Assembly: GCF_004785645.1 (NCBI RefSeq)
Contig: NZ_SRPE01000009.1
Coordinates: 62,001-126,000 of the forward strand
Length of the DNA stretch: 64,000 nucleotides
Reading direction: 5' to 3'
Source: Empedobacter tilapiae
GTDB lineage: Bacteria > Bacteroidota > Bacteroidia > Flavobacteriales > Weeksellaceae
Shown: in pieces, positions 54,055-63,097 of the stretch
How the letters are laid out: every line of letters begins with the position of its first letter
How positions within the stretch are numbered: the stretch's first letter is position 1
Notes under the pieces: generated by a model
What the model was told of the DNA's origin: nothing
Databases searched by the model: none
What the model saw: the letters and a program-made list of their open reading frames with translations, nothing else
Made by a program: the position numbers and the translations under genes

Positions 54055-54780
54055 TTAATTTTTATCTACTCCTTGATTTTCATTCGAACTTTGTTGGTTA
54101 TAATCAGCTTTCAGCTTTTCAAATTCGGCTTTTGAAATTTCCTTAGCCTTGAATAATTTCTTAAATTCTAAATGATCTTTTGTTGTAACAGAAGTTGCTT
54201 TCAAAGAATAAGATGGATCAATAATTCCATTTCGAATAGATTCTACTTTTAATACCAAACCTTGGAAGATTAATAAATTCTTTTGGACCAAAACGTTTGG
54301 GTAAACTTGGTGCGTACCAAATAATTGATTTGTTATTATCATCATATTTTACAACTGCTTGTTTAACATCAAAACCCAAATAAGTCGATTTCTCTTGTGT
54401 TAGTTCGTATTTCAAATGTGTAGAAATTGTATCAGTTACAAGGTATTTTTTATTCTCTATCATCCATTCTTGTTTCATTTTATTTTGATTGAAATCTTGC
54501 TCAAAATTATACGAAAAAATACCATACATCGTAACCGATGCGTTACCTTGAGAATTATTAATTTTCTCAATCTTAGAAAAAACACTTTTTCCTTTTTCTA
54601 TTTGTAGCACATAATTTTTTGGAACAGAAAGTGCTTTTATAAAATCATCATCCAATTTTTCTTCCTTCCCATCTTTTCCTATAATTCTAGGAATAGAAAC
54701 TTCTTCGTATTCTATTTCCAATCCATTTTGAGCAAAACTTAAGCTAGAAAAAAACTAATAAAAATAACTAAATATTTCAT
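54055..54780 (-). pseudogene. GLPGLI family gene broken by two frameshifts
   Basis: The whole gene can be reconstructed on the minus strand. From ATG at 54780 the signal peptide begins MKYLVIFISFF and then stops, because a T run holds seven rather than eight bases; adding one T gives a normal signal ending SFAQNGLEIEYEE. The body is open to about 54265, where the family signature should read LPGLVLKVES. One extra A (CTTCCAAGG for CTTCCAGG) shifts it to LPRFGIKSR and a stop, while the correct frame continues to 54055 (ends NENQGVDKN). Starts 6 nt after the GLPGLI gene at 54787. Two separate indels argue for real decay rather than one read error. Confidence 0.85.
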
Positions 54781-54786
54781 TCAAAA

Positions 54787-55539
54787 TTATTTTTTGTCCA
54801 CTCCAATTGAAAAAGATTCTCTCATTTTTTGACGAGATTCATCTTGCAATTTTTTTAACTCTTCTTGTGTTATTTCTTCACCTTTTATAGGTTTAGTTTT
54901 AGACATTTTTTTAGGATTTAAGGTAATTTTATCCGCTTCATAAGTCATAATCGAACCAAATTTACCACCCGTTTCGCTCACCGTTTTCAGAATCAAACCT
55001 GGCAATCCATTCACTTGATTTGGCCCTGCATCAACCTTAATATCTGGCGCAAACCAAGCTGCTATTTGCTTACCTTTATCATTACCAATAGCTTTTTTTA
55101 CTTTGTAACCCAAAATCGTATCTTCAATATCTGTAATTTTCCATTCATAATCTTTATATGGCGTAACCACAATAAAATTTTGTTTATCTAAAACGACTTC
55201 TTGGCGAAACGCTTTCTTACTTGTTTCATTAATCAGATCTTTATATTCTCCTCCAATATTAATTGAAAAAGCCCCCATAGAGCTACCATTTTGATCATTA
55301 TTAATGGTTTCTATTTTTTTGTAAACGGACTGATGATCACTATATTCTAATTGATAATAAATATTTGGAGACCCTCCAATTTTTATTGTACCTCCTCCTT
55401 TTTGTGCTTGTTCTCTTTCAAACTCTTTTATTTTCTCTTCATCATGCTTTATATCGTATTTATAATCGACAATAAGCTTTTCTTGCCCAAAACCAAAATT
55501 CGAAAAAAGTAAAAATCCAGCTAGTAATAATTGTTTCAT
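54787..55539 (-). CDS. GLPGLI family secreted protein
   Basis: A 250-residue protein, signal peptide ending NFGFGQE, family signature VNGLPGLILKTVSETGG near residue 175. The preceding block DIEDTILGYKVKKAIGNDKGKQIAAWFAPDI matches the sister at 51594. Function of the family unknown. It heads a two-gene unit with the decayed GLPGLI gene downstream, and shows the expected lysine-rich tail ending SIGVDKK, similar to the tails of the neighbouring copies (GVGKD, GVDKN), a sign of local duplication. Confidence 0.9.
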   Translation of the reverse strand: MKQLLLAGFLLFSNFGFGQEKLIVDYKYDIKHDEEKIKEFEREQAQKGGGTIKIGGSPNIYYQLEYSDHQSVYKKIETINNDQNGSSMGAFSINIGGEYKDLINETSKKAFRQEVVLDKQNFIVVTPYKDYEWKITDIEDTILGYKVKKAIGNDKGKQIAAWFAPDIKVDAGPNQVNGLPGLILKTVSETGGKFGSIMTYEADKITLNPKKMSKTKPIKGEEITQEELKKLQDESRQKMRESFSIGVDKK

Positions 55540-55846
55540 TGTGTTGTAATTAATTAATAGACTAAAATAATTTTAATTTTCAATTCTACAACAATAGAAT
55601 AATTATTTAACGCAACATTGTGAAAGAAAAAAAATCAACTAAATGGTTGAACTTTTATATAACTTCTATTAAATAATATACTCCCATACCAAATAAGCGA
55701 TATAATTAAGAATTAAATTAGTTTCCTTGATAAATGATTTCAATCAAAATGAAAACGATTAAATAAATACCAATCTTCTTATATTAAAGGTTTGACGAAT
55801 TATCTTTCCTTTTATCTCCTAAAATAATATCATATCTAACATTAAT
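55540..55846. other. AT-rich intergenic region
   Basis: About 300 bases between two minus-strand genes. It must hold the promoter of the GLPGLI pair and the end of the 55847 transcript, but I see no convincing hairpin, box or ORF. Confidence 0.45.
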
Positions 55847-56305
55847 TTATTTCTCTATAAACGGATCTTCTAACATTTGTAAGTTTTGTGTTAAATAATA
55901 TAGCAATTGTTCTCTATCTAAATAGTAATCAAATGAAATCCCTATACGTGTATTACTCTTCAAAAGTAAAAAAAAATTTGACTGTACTTTACCAAAACGA
56001 TCTTTAGTGTAATGAATAAAATAACCTGAAATTTCGTGATTATAGATTTTTTGCTTCTTAAAACCAAACCTACTAATTAACTCAAAATAATTATGGTAGA
56101 TATTAATTTTATATATTTTTTCAAAAATCAAAAAATAAAATAATACCATAATAGATATTGGTAATGAGATAAATAGTTTAATGAAAAGATTTTCTCCTTT
56201 AAGTTCTAAAAGAAAATATATACCAACCCCTAATAAAGTAATAATAATTAAAATTGCCAGTAATATACTGGCTAAATTAAATTTGGTTATGTAAATTGGT
56301 TTCAT
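55847..56305 (-). CDS. small two-helix membrane protein of unknown function
   Basis: A 152-residue protein with two transmembrane helices (about 12-33 and 43-64). The soluble part resembles a PH-like/bPH fold in pattern (YHNYFELISRFGFKKQKIYNHEISGYFIHY, NTRIGISFDYYLDREQLLYYL). Similar small membrane proteins occur in flavobacteria with no assigned role. It starts 18 nt after the HAD-phosphatase gene on the same strand, so cotranscription is likely. Confidence 0.65.
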   Translation of the reverse strand: MKPIYITKFNLASILLAILIIITLLGVGIYFLLELKGENLFIKLFISLPISIMVLFYFLIFEKIYKINIYHNYFELISRFGFKKQKIYNHEISGYFIHYTKDRFGKVQSNFFLLLKSNTRIGISFDYYLDREQLLYYLTQNLQMLEDPFIEK

Positions 56306-56323
56306 TGTAGATTTTATAGCTTT

Positions 56324-57103
56324 CTAAATTATCTCAAAATGTTTCAGCGCATTCCATATTCCGTGATTGTCCGCAGAGGTTGTAACATAATCAGCAAATT
56401 CACGAACATTCTCTTTCGCATCGCCCATAGCTACACCAATTTTGCAACCTTTCAACATACTAATATCATTACCTCCATCACCAAAAGCCATTGTTTTCGA
56501 TAAATCTAATTGATGACGTTCTGCTACACGTTCTATTCCACGCATTTTACTAATATCTTTCGGATTTATATCTGCAAAATATTCTATCCAACGCGTTCCA
56601 ACACTATTTGTCAACACATTTTTCATCAAATACTCTTCTTGTTCTTCGTTCACAAAAAAGTTCATTTGCATGATATTATCTTTCGGCAAAGTTCGAGGAT
56701 CAACAACTTCAGGAACTTCCATTCCAAAATAAGCAAACGATTTTTCCACATTCTCATTCACTCGATTGATACTAAACGCTTCTTTTGTCATATACGAAAA
56801 TGAAAAAGGATTCTCTTCATCATATTGCAACAAAGCTTCTATATCATTAGGATTGATGTAATCTACAAAAAATGATTGACGATTTTCGTCCGAGCACATT
56901 CCTCCATTATTATTAATGTAACCATCAAAACCATATTCAAAAATATGTTCGGGCATATCAACCATATTTCGTCCTGTTGCAATGTATATTTTTTTGTTTT
57001 TTTGTTTCAATAATTTCAACGCTTCAATTGTTGAATCACTGATTTTGTGGTTTTCAAAACCTTGCAATGTTCCATCAAAATCGAAGAAAAAAGAATCTAT
57101 CAT
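56324..57103 (-). CDS. Cof-type HAD-IIB phosphatase
   Basis: Cytosolic sugar-phosphate/nucleotide-type phosphatase, 259 residues. Motif I FFDFDGTL (Asp8 and Asp10), motif II IATGRN, cap of the C2B type, and motif IV FGDGGNDISMLKGCKIGVAMGDAKENVREFADYVT, which is diagnostic of Cof-like HAD-IIB enzymes. Substrate unknown. Preceded on the same strand by the terminator of the lysine aminotransferase gene, so it probably has its own promoter. Confidence 0.92.
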   Translation of the reverse strand: MIDSFFFDFDGTLQGFENHKISDSTIEALKLLKQKNKKIYIATGRNMVDMPEHIFEYGFDGYINNNGGMCSDENRQSFFVDYINPNDIEALLQYDEENPFSFSYMTKEAFSINRVNENVEKSFAYFGMEVPEVVDPRTLPKDNIMQMNFFVNEEQEEYLMKNVLTNSVGTRWIEYFADINPKDISKMRGIERVAERHQLDLSKTMAFGDGGNDISMLKGCKIGVAMGDAKENVREFADYVTTSADNHGIWNALKHFEII

Positions 57104-57129
57104 AATTTTATTTTATCTAATGTAAAATT

Positions 57130-57160
57130 AAAAAAGCAACCTTCGTTTGGTTGCTTTTTT
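57130..57160 (-). terminator. intrinsic terminator of the lysine aminotransferase gene
   Basis: Stem AAAAAAGCAACC / GGTTGCTTTTTT with a 7-nt loop, just past the stop of the minus-strand gene. Confidence 0.88.
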
Positions 57161-57165
57161 TTAGT

Positions 57166-58455
57166 TTATTTTAATGCTAATTTAATAATTTTAATGGCTT
57201 TATCCACATCTTCTTCTGAAATATTGAGATGAGGACGCATTCGCACTGAATTTTCTCCACAAGGAAGAATAATCATATGATTATCGAAACATGTTTTGAT
57301 GAATTCTGAACGATCTTCATCAGAAATAAAATCAAATGCGATAAATAATCCTAGACCGCGAACCGAATGAATTTTCTTTGTTTCTTTGGCAATTTCATTT
57401 AATTTATTGATAATATATTTTCCTTTTTCAGCTGCATTCTCAACTAATTTTTCTTGTTCTATAACTTCTAAAATTAATTTAAAACGCAACATATCGATAT
57501 AATTTCCACCAAAAGTTGAATTAATACGACTCGATTCTTTGAAAACATTATTCGGAATTTGATCTAATTTTTCTTTGTTTGCTAAAATCCCACAAACTTG
57601 AGTTTTCTTTCCAAATGAAATAATATCTGGGATTACATCATAATGCTGAAAAGCCCACATTTTACCTGTCATTCCCATTCCTGTTTGAACTTCATCAAAA
57701 ATTAGTATAATTTCTTCTTTATCACAAATTTCTCTCAACTTTTGAAAGAATTCTTTTCGGAAAAAATTGTCTCCACCTTCTCCCTGAATTGGTTCAATAA
57801 TAATGCAAGCTATCTTATTTTTTCTATCAGAAAGAACTTTCTCTATCTGTTCTATTGCTTGTTTCTCATGTTCAATAGTTTTACAAAGATTATCTTCTGT
57901 AACAGGATATTGAATTTTTGGGTTTTCTATTCTAGGCCAATTAAACTTAGGAAAGTAATCATATTTTCGTGGGTCTTTTGTATTCGTTAATGATAAGGTA
58001 TAGCCAGAACGACCATGAAATGCTTGCTTGAAATGAATTACTTCTCCAGCCTCCTGCTCAATTCCTTTTGAAAAATTTAATCTAGTTTTCCAATCAAAAG
58101 CAGCCTTCAAAGCATTTTCAACGGCCAACGTTCCACCCGAAATAAAGAATAAATATTGTAATTCTTTTGGCATTGCAACACGCTCAAACGTATCTATCAA
58201 ATCTGCATAATCTTTTGTATAAATATCTGACATTGCAGGTTTATTAACTGCATTTCGACCTAAAAAATCTATTTTAGACATCAAATGTGGATGATTGTAT
58301 CCAATCGCTGTTGAAGCGAACATCGAAAATAAATCCAAATATTCAACGCCATTTTCATCTACAACATAAGATCCATGCGATTTATCCATATCCATTACAA
58401 TTGGATATCCATCTGCTAATATATGTTTTGCTAATCTTTCGTGTACTGTACTCAT
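57166..58455 (-). CDS. lat: L-lysine 6-aminotransferase
   Basis: PLP class-III aminotransferase, 429 residues. It transfers the epsilon-amino group of lysine to 2-oxoglutarate, giving aminoadipate semialdehyde. The start STVHERLAKHILADGYPIVMDMDKSHGSYVVD, then FASTAIGYNHPHL, FISGGTLAVENALKAAFDWK, IEPIQGEGGDNFF and the Schiff-base region DIISFGKKTQVCGIL match the LAT subfamily rather than ornithine aminotransferase. It follows the ALDH7-type dehydrogenase by 14 nt, which would oxidise its product, so together they form the first steps of lysine catabolism. Confidence 0.92.
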   Translation of the reverse strand: MSTVHERLAKHILADGYPIVMDMDKSHGSYVVDENGVEYLDLFSMFASTAIGYNHPHLMSKIDFLGRNAVNKPAMSDIYTKDYADLIDTFERVAMPKELQYLFFISGGTLAVENALKAAFDWKTRLNFSKGIEQEAGEVIHFKQAFHGRSGYTLSLTNTKDPRKYDYFPKFNWPRIENPKIQYPVTEDNLCKTIEHEKQAIEQIEKVLSDRKNKIACIIIEPIQGEGGDNFFRKEFFQKLREICDKEEIILIFDEVQTGMGMTGKMWAFQHYDVIPDIISFGKKTQVCGILANKEKLDQIPNNVFKESSRINSTFGGNYIDMLRFKLILEVIEQEKLVENAAEKGKYIINKLNEIAKETKKIHSVRGLGLFIAFDFISDEDRSEFIKTCFDNHMIILPCGENSVRMRPHLNISEEDVDKAIKIIKLALK

Positions 58456-58469
58456 TTCTATATTTTTTT

Positions 58470-59999
58470 TTAAAAATCAAACTTAATTCCTTGCGCCAAT
58501 GGCACTTCTGTCGAATAATTAATTGTATTCGTTTGTCGTCGCATATAAGCTTTCCAAGCATCCGAACCTGACTCACGTCCACCTCCAGTTTCCTTTTCCC
58601 CACCGAAAGCACCACCAATTTCAGCTCCAGATGTTCCAATATTTACATTCGCAATTCCGCAATCAGAACCTTGTTGACTTAAAAATAATTCAGCTTCACG
58701 AAGATTATTTGTCATAATAGATGATGATAATCCTTGCGCTACATTATTCTGAATTTCAATAGCATTTAACACATCCCCAGAATATTTGATTAAATATAAA
58801 ATTGGAGCAAAGGTTTCATGTTGAACAATTTCGAAATGATTCTCAACCTCAGCAATTACAGGCTTTACATAGCAACCGCTTTCAAAACCATTTCCTTCTA
58901 AAATTCCTCCTTCAACGATAATCTTTCCTCCTTCTTGATTAATTTTTTCTAATGCATTTGAATACATTTCAACCGCATATTTATCAATCAACGGACCAAC
59001 ATGATTTGCTGTATCCAACGGATTACCTATTTTTATTTGTTTGTAAGCATTTACTAACGATTCTTTTACTTTATCATAAATCGATTCATGAACAATCAAA
59101 CGTCTTGTTGTTGTACAACGTTGACCAGCAGTACCAACCGCACCAAAAACAGCTGAAGTCAACATAATTTTTAAATCTGCATCTTGCGTAACGATTATCG
59201 CATTATTTCCACCTAATTCTAAAATTGTTTTACCCAAACGAGCAGCAACAACTTTATTCACTTCAATTCCCATTCGCGTAGAACCTGTTGCAGAAACCAA
59301 AGCCACACGAGAATCTTGCGCAATTAATTCACCAATTGTTTTATCGCCCATCACCAAAGAAGAAACTCCTTCTGAAATATTATTTTCTTTTAAAACTTCT
59401 GCTAAAATATGTTGACACGCAACCGCACATAAAGGTGTTTTTTCACTTGGTTTCCAAACTACAACATCACCGCAAACCATCGCTAAACACGTATTCCAAG
59501 ACCAAACAGCAACTGGAAAGTTGAACGCTGAAATCACTCCTACAACTCCAAGCGGATGATATTGATCGTACATGCGATGCAAAGGTCTTTCCGAATGAAT
59601 TGTCGAACCATATAATTGACGCGATAATCCAACTGCAAAATCACATATATCAATCATTTCTTGTACTTCACCCAAACCTTCTTGATAGGATTTTCCCATT
59701 TCATATGAAACCAATTTTCCCAAGGAAGCCTTTTTCTTACGAAGTTTATCTCCAAATTGACGCACAATCTCTCCTCGTTTCGGAGCAGGAATCATTCTCC
59801 ATTCTTTGAAAGCTGTTTGTGCTTTTTTTATCACTTCTTCATAATCATCTTTGGTTGATGATTTAACTTTTCCAATCAATTTTCCGTCTACTGGCGAGTA
59901 AGAAGAAAGCTCTTCACCTTTTCCAAACCAAGTATTTCCTGTCGATGTTCCGAGATTTTCGGAAGAAATACCCAATTCTTTTAATTCGTTTTCTATCAT
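58470..59999 (-). CDS. ALDH7-type aminoadipate-semialdehyde dehydrogenase
   Basis: NAD-dependent aldehyde dehydrogenase, 509 residues. Features of the ALDH7/AmaB (piperidine-6-carboxylate dehydrogenase) group: TGNTWFGKGEELSSYSPVDG near the start, FNFPVAVWSWNTCLAMVCGD, LELGGNNAIIV with the general-base Glu, GTAGQRCTTTRRLIVHESIYD with the catalytic Cys near 302, and the end TSGAEIGGAFGGEKETGGGRESGSDAWKAYMRR. It oxidises aminoadipate semialdehyde to aminoadipate. First gene of a two-gene operon with lat. Divergent from the acyl-CoA dehydrogenase. Confidence 0.92.
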   Translation of the reverse strand: MIENELKELGISSENLGTSTGNTWFGKGEELSSYSPVDGKLIGKVKSSTKDDYEEVIKKAQTAFKEWRMIPAPKRGEIVRQFGDKLRKKKASLGKLVSYEMGKSYQEGLGEVQEMIDICDFAVGLSRQLYGSTIHSERPLHRMYDQYHPLGVVGVISAFNFPVAVWSWNTCLAMVCGDVVVWKPSEKTPLCAVACQHILAEVLKENNISEGVSSLVMGDKTIGELIAQDSRVALVSATGSTRMGIEVNKVVAARLGKTILELGGNNAIIVTQDADLKIMLTSAVFGAVGTAGQRCTTTRRLIVHESIYDKVKESLVNAYKQIKIGNPLDTANHVGPLIDKYAVEMYSNALEKINQEGGKIIVEGGILEGNGFESGCYVKPVIAEVENHFEIVQHETFAPILYLIKYSGDVLNAIEIQNNVAQGLSSSIMTNNLREAELFLSQQGSDCGIANVNIGTSGAEIGGAFGGEKETGGGRESGSDAWKAYMRRQTNTINYSTEVPLAQGIKFDF

Positions 60000-60140
60000 T
60001 TTTTTGTGTTATTTTGTGTTTTTAACTTTTACCTAAATTAGTCAAAAGTTTCATAAATTAAAATTTTTAATAAATATTATTCAGAATAATTTTTAATTTA
60101 ATGAATAATCGTTAGATTTAATAAAATAAAACCGCATAAA

Positions 60141-61307
60141 ATGAATTCAACTACAGATTATTTTAAGATTGATGATTTATTAACCGAAGAACATAAATTA
60201 ATTCGTCAATCTGTTCGAGATTTTGTGGACAACGAAATAAAACCTGTGATAGATGATGCTGCGCAACATCACAAAGATATTCCAGATTTAATGAAAAAAT
60301 TAGGTGCAATTGGCGCTTTAGGACCTTATATTCCTGAAGAATATGGAGGCGCTGGTTTAGATCAAATGTCGTATGGATTAATCATGCAAGAATTAGAACG
60401 CGGCGATTCGGCTGTTCGTTCTGCTGCATCAGTACAATCTTCGTTAGTGATGTATCCAATTTTTTCTTTTGGATCAGAAGAACAAAAACGAAAATATTTA
60501 CCAAAATTAGCTTCAGGAGAATTCGTTGGAAGTTTTGGGTTAACTGAACCAAATCATGGATCAAATCCAGGAGGAATGGAAACTCGTTTAACTAAAAATG
60601 GTGATCATTATGTCTTAAATGGCGCAAAAATGTGGATTACAAATTCACCAATTTGTGATATTGCAGTTGTTTGGGCAAGGGATGAAGAAGGAAAAATTCG
60701 TGGTGTTATAGTAGAACGTGGAATGCAAGGTTTTACAACACCAGAAACTTTGAATAAATGGTCATTAAGAGCTTCAAAAACAGGTGAATTAGTTTTCGAA
60801 AATGTAAAAATTGAAGAATCTCAGATTTTACCAGAAGTAAGTAGTTTACGCGGACCTTTATCGTGTTTAAATTCGGCTCGATACGGAATTTCATGGGGTG
60901 TAATTGGCGCTGCAATTGATTGTTACGAATCAGCTTTGAAATATTCATTAGAACGAACACAATTTGGAAAACCGATTGCTTCTTATCAATTACAGCAGAA
61001 AAAATTAGCTGAATTTATTACAGAAATTACGAAAGCTCAGTTGTTGTGTTGGCGATTAGGAACATTGAAAAACGAAAATAAAGCAACGCCTGAACAAATT
61101 TCGATGGCGAAACGCAATAATGTAAAGATGGCTATTGATATTGCGAGAGAATCTCGTCAAATTATCGGTGCAATGGGAATTGTAGGCGATTTCCCTATGA
61201 TGCGACATGCTGCAAACCTGGAGTCTGTAATCACTTACGAAGGAACGCATGATGTCCATTTATTGATTACTGGTGCAGATGTGACAGGAATTAATGCTTT
61301 TGTGTAA
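60141..61307 (+). CDS. glutaryl-CoA dehydrogenase-type acyl-CoA dehydrogenase
   Basis: FAD-dependent enzyme, 388 residues, that would convert glutaryl-CoA to crotonyl-CoA late in lysine breakdown. Supporting GCDH over other acyl-CoA dehydrogenases: SAVRSAASVQSSLVMYPI, SFGLTEPNHGSNPGGMETR, SLRGPLSCLNSARYGISWGVIGAA, and catalytic Glu367 in TYEGTHDVH. The position opposite the lysine aminotransferase/ALDH7 operon fits that pathway. GCDH identity is by pattern and context, not by alignment. Its own terminator follows. Confidence 0.88.
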   Translation: MNSTTDYFKIDDLLTEEHKLIRQSVRDFVDNEIKPVIDDAAQHHKDIPDLMKKLGAIGALGPYIPEEYGGAGLDQMSYGLIMQELERGDSAVRSAASVQSSLVMYPIFSFGSEEQKRKYLPKLASGEFVGSFGLTEPNHGSNPGGMETRLTKNGDHYVLNGAKMWITNSPICDIAVVWARDEEGKIRGVIVERGMQGFTTPETLNKWSLRASKTGELVFENVKIEESQILPEVSSLRGPLSCLNSARYGISWGVIGAAIDCYESALKYSLERTQFGKPIASYQLQQKKLAEFITEITKAQLLCWRLGTLKNENKATPEQISMAKRNNVKMAIDIARESRQIIGAMGIVGDFPMMRHAANLESVITYEGTHDVHLLITGADVTGINAFV

Positions 61308-61338
61308 GATATTTTTTCATACAATCAGATATTTTTAT

Positions 61339-61369
61339 AGGTTTACAATTCGTTTGTAAACCTTTTTTA
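61339..61369 (+). terminator. intrinsic terminator of the acyl-CoA dehydrogenase gene
   Basis: Stem AGGTTTACAA / TTGTAAACCT with TTCGT loop and T6 run. Confidence 0.9.
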
Positions 61370-61379
61370 TTTATCACAC

Positions 61380-63056
61380 ATGAAATTGAAATCAATTCTA
61401 TTTTTCATTTTTTGTATTCAGGCTATTGTTCTTGATGCACAGGAAACCTACAAAATTACTTATGAACGCTTTTCGAATGGAAAGAAAGTCGAAGAAAATA
61501 ACCCAATACAAGTTATTGCTAATACGAAAGAAACCATTATTGGAAAACAACAAAGCTTTAATGATTCAACAAATTATCCTGATGAAATGTTTTATTACAC
61601 TAAAATAAATCCATCAATTATTTCATTAATTACGCAATTTGATTCGATTAATTCTATTATAACAAATGATTCTATTGCGTTTAATAAATCTGTTTTCACA
61701 ATTTCTAAAGAAACGAAGCGAATTTTAGGTTTACGTTGTAAAAAGGCTACGACAAATATCAATTCGAATACAATAGACGTTTGGTTTGTTGACAATATGG
61801 ATTTGAATGCATCCCCAACAATGGTAGGAATGAATTTGGGATTTGTTTTAGAACTTACGCGAAATAATAATTCAACCATTCGAGCTTCAAAAATAGAACG
61901 TGAAAAAGATTTGATTCCAAGCCAATTTATCCAAAAAGAATTGTATCAAAATCGAGTTGATTTGTTGACGTATAAAGACATTATTTGGAAAAGTAAATTC
62001 GTCGATATTCCACTTTTATCACATCAACAAATTAATTTTAGTAAAGATTTTTCTTCCAATGATTCAATTTATCGCTTTGCAAATGGAACTGTTGTGGTTC
62101 GAAAAATTAAAATTCCTCAAATTAAAGTAGGAAGCCAAGTTTTCTTAAATGTTTCACAACAATCGAATGGTGATGCTTACGATAGAACTGGTTCTGTATT
62201 TTTGATTCCACGTGATTCTAAAATTACATTTATGGATGGTTTACAAAAAGGAATCAATCAATTACCAATTTATACATCAGCAAGTAATAAGAAATATCAA
62301 GGTTATTTTTTGACAGAAAATTATTCGCCAACTATTGAATTAATGCGCTTTTTCACACCTTTTGGAATCAAAAAATTCAATCATATTCAATTAAAAAATC
62401 AAACATGGGAAACCGAAGCAAAATATCGTCAAGAAATTACAGAATTTCAAGGTCTATTATCTAATCAAGAGGTTTTAATCGGTTTCTTTATTGGAAATTA
62501 TGATCAAGGCGGACATATTATTTCTGCCAATATTTCTGTTCATCCTTCAGGTTCTACAACAATGCCAATTAAAAAGGCTTTACCAATTTTCAATACTGCA
62601 AATGTGATGGAAATGGCTGGACAAGAATACTCTACTTTGTTCGAAAATCCGAATGGTTTTACAGTAGAATTCACGTTGAAAGAAGATTACAATAATGCTA
62701 AATTACGTTTTACAACAACTGGACATGGTGGTTGGGAAAATGGTGATGAATTTGTTCCGAAAGAAAATAGTATTTTTCTTGATGGACAAGAAGTGTTTAA
62801 TGTTATACCTTGGAGACAAGATTGTGGTTCATATCGCGCTTATAATCCTGCGTCTGGTAATTTTGATAATGGTTTATCATCTTCTGATTATAGCCGCTCT
62901 AATTGGTGTCCAGGAACAATCACAAATCCATATTTTATAGATTTAGGCAATTTAAAAGCCGGAAAACATAGTATACAAGTAAAGATTTCGCAAGGAAAAC
63001 CTGAAGGAAATAGTTTCAGTTATTGGAATGTTTCTGGTGTTCTTTTAGGAGAATAA
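61380..63056 (+). CDS. PNGase F-like protein with GLPGLI-like N-terminus
   Basis: A secreted 558-residue protein (signal ends VLDAQ). Residues about 20-185 resemble GLPGLI proteins (YKITYERFSNGKK, RILGLRCKKATTNINSNTIDVWFVDN) but lack the GLPGLI motif itself. From about 190 on the pattern fits peptide-N4-(N-acetyl-beta-glucosaminyl)asparagine amidase F and its relatives. DAYDRTGSVFLIP aligns with the D-E-W-D-R segment holding Asp60 of PNGase F, GDEFVPKENSIFLDG resembles the region of Glu206, and SRSNWCPGT matches the GWCPG block near the C-terminus. The equivalent of Glu118 is not obvious. Deglycosylation of N-glycoproteins is likely but unproven. Single gene. Confidence 0.78.
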   Translation: MKLKSILFFIFCIQAIVLDAQETYKITYERFSNGKKVEENNPIQVIANTKETIIGKQQSFNDSTNYPDEMFYYTKINPSIISLITQFDSINSIITNDSIAFNKSVFTISKETKRILGLRCKKATTNINSNTIDVWFVDNMDLNASPTMVGMNLGFVLELTRNNNSTIRASKIEREKDLIPSQFIQKELYQNRVDLLTYKDIIWKSKFVDIPLLSHQQINFSKDFSSNDSIYRFANGTVVVRKIKIPQIKVGSQVFLNVSQQSNGDAYDRTGSVFLIPRDSKITFMDGLQKGINQLPIYTSASNKKYQGYFLTENYSPTIELMRFFTPFGIKKFNHIQLKNQTWETEAKYRQEITEFQGLLSNQEVLIGFFIGNYDQGGHIISANISVHPSGSTTMPIKKALPIFNTANVMEMAGQEYSTLFENPNGFTVEFTLKEDYNNAKLRFTTTGHGGWENGDEFVPKENSIFLDGQEVFNVIPWRQDCGSYRAYNPASGNFDNGLSSSDYSRSNWCPGTITNPYFIDLGNLKAGKHSIQVKISQGKPEGNSFSYWNVSGVLLGE

Positions 63057-63064
63057 TTTTTTTG

Positions 63065-63097
63065 GAGCAAAAAGATTTATTTAACATCTTTTTGCTC
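63065..63097. terminator. bidirectional intrinsic terminator
   Basis: Perfect 12-bp stem GAGCAAAAAGAT / ATCTTTTTGCTC with a 9-nt loop between convergent genes. Confidence 0.85.

Noticed and set aside
58952-59167. Plus-strand ORFs inside the ALDH7 gene (and similar ones inside lat, icmF, SusC and ABC-F)
   Set aside because: They lie entirely within strongly supported genes in other frames, have odd composition (His, Leu or Lys rich) and no recognisable motif.
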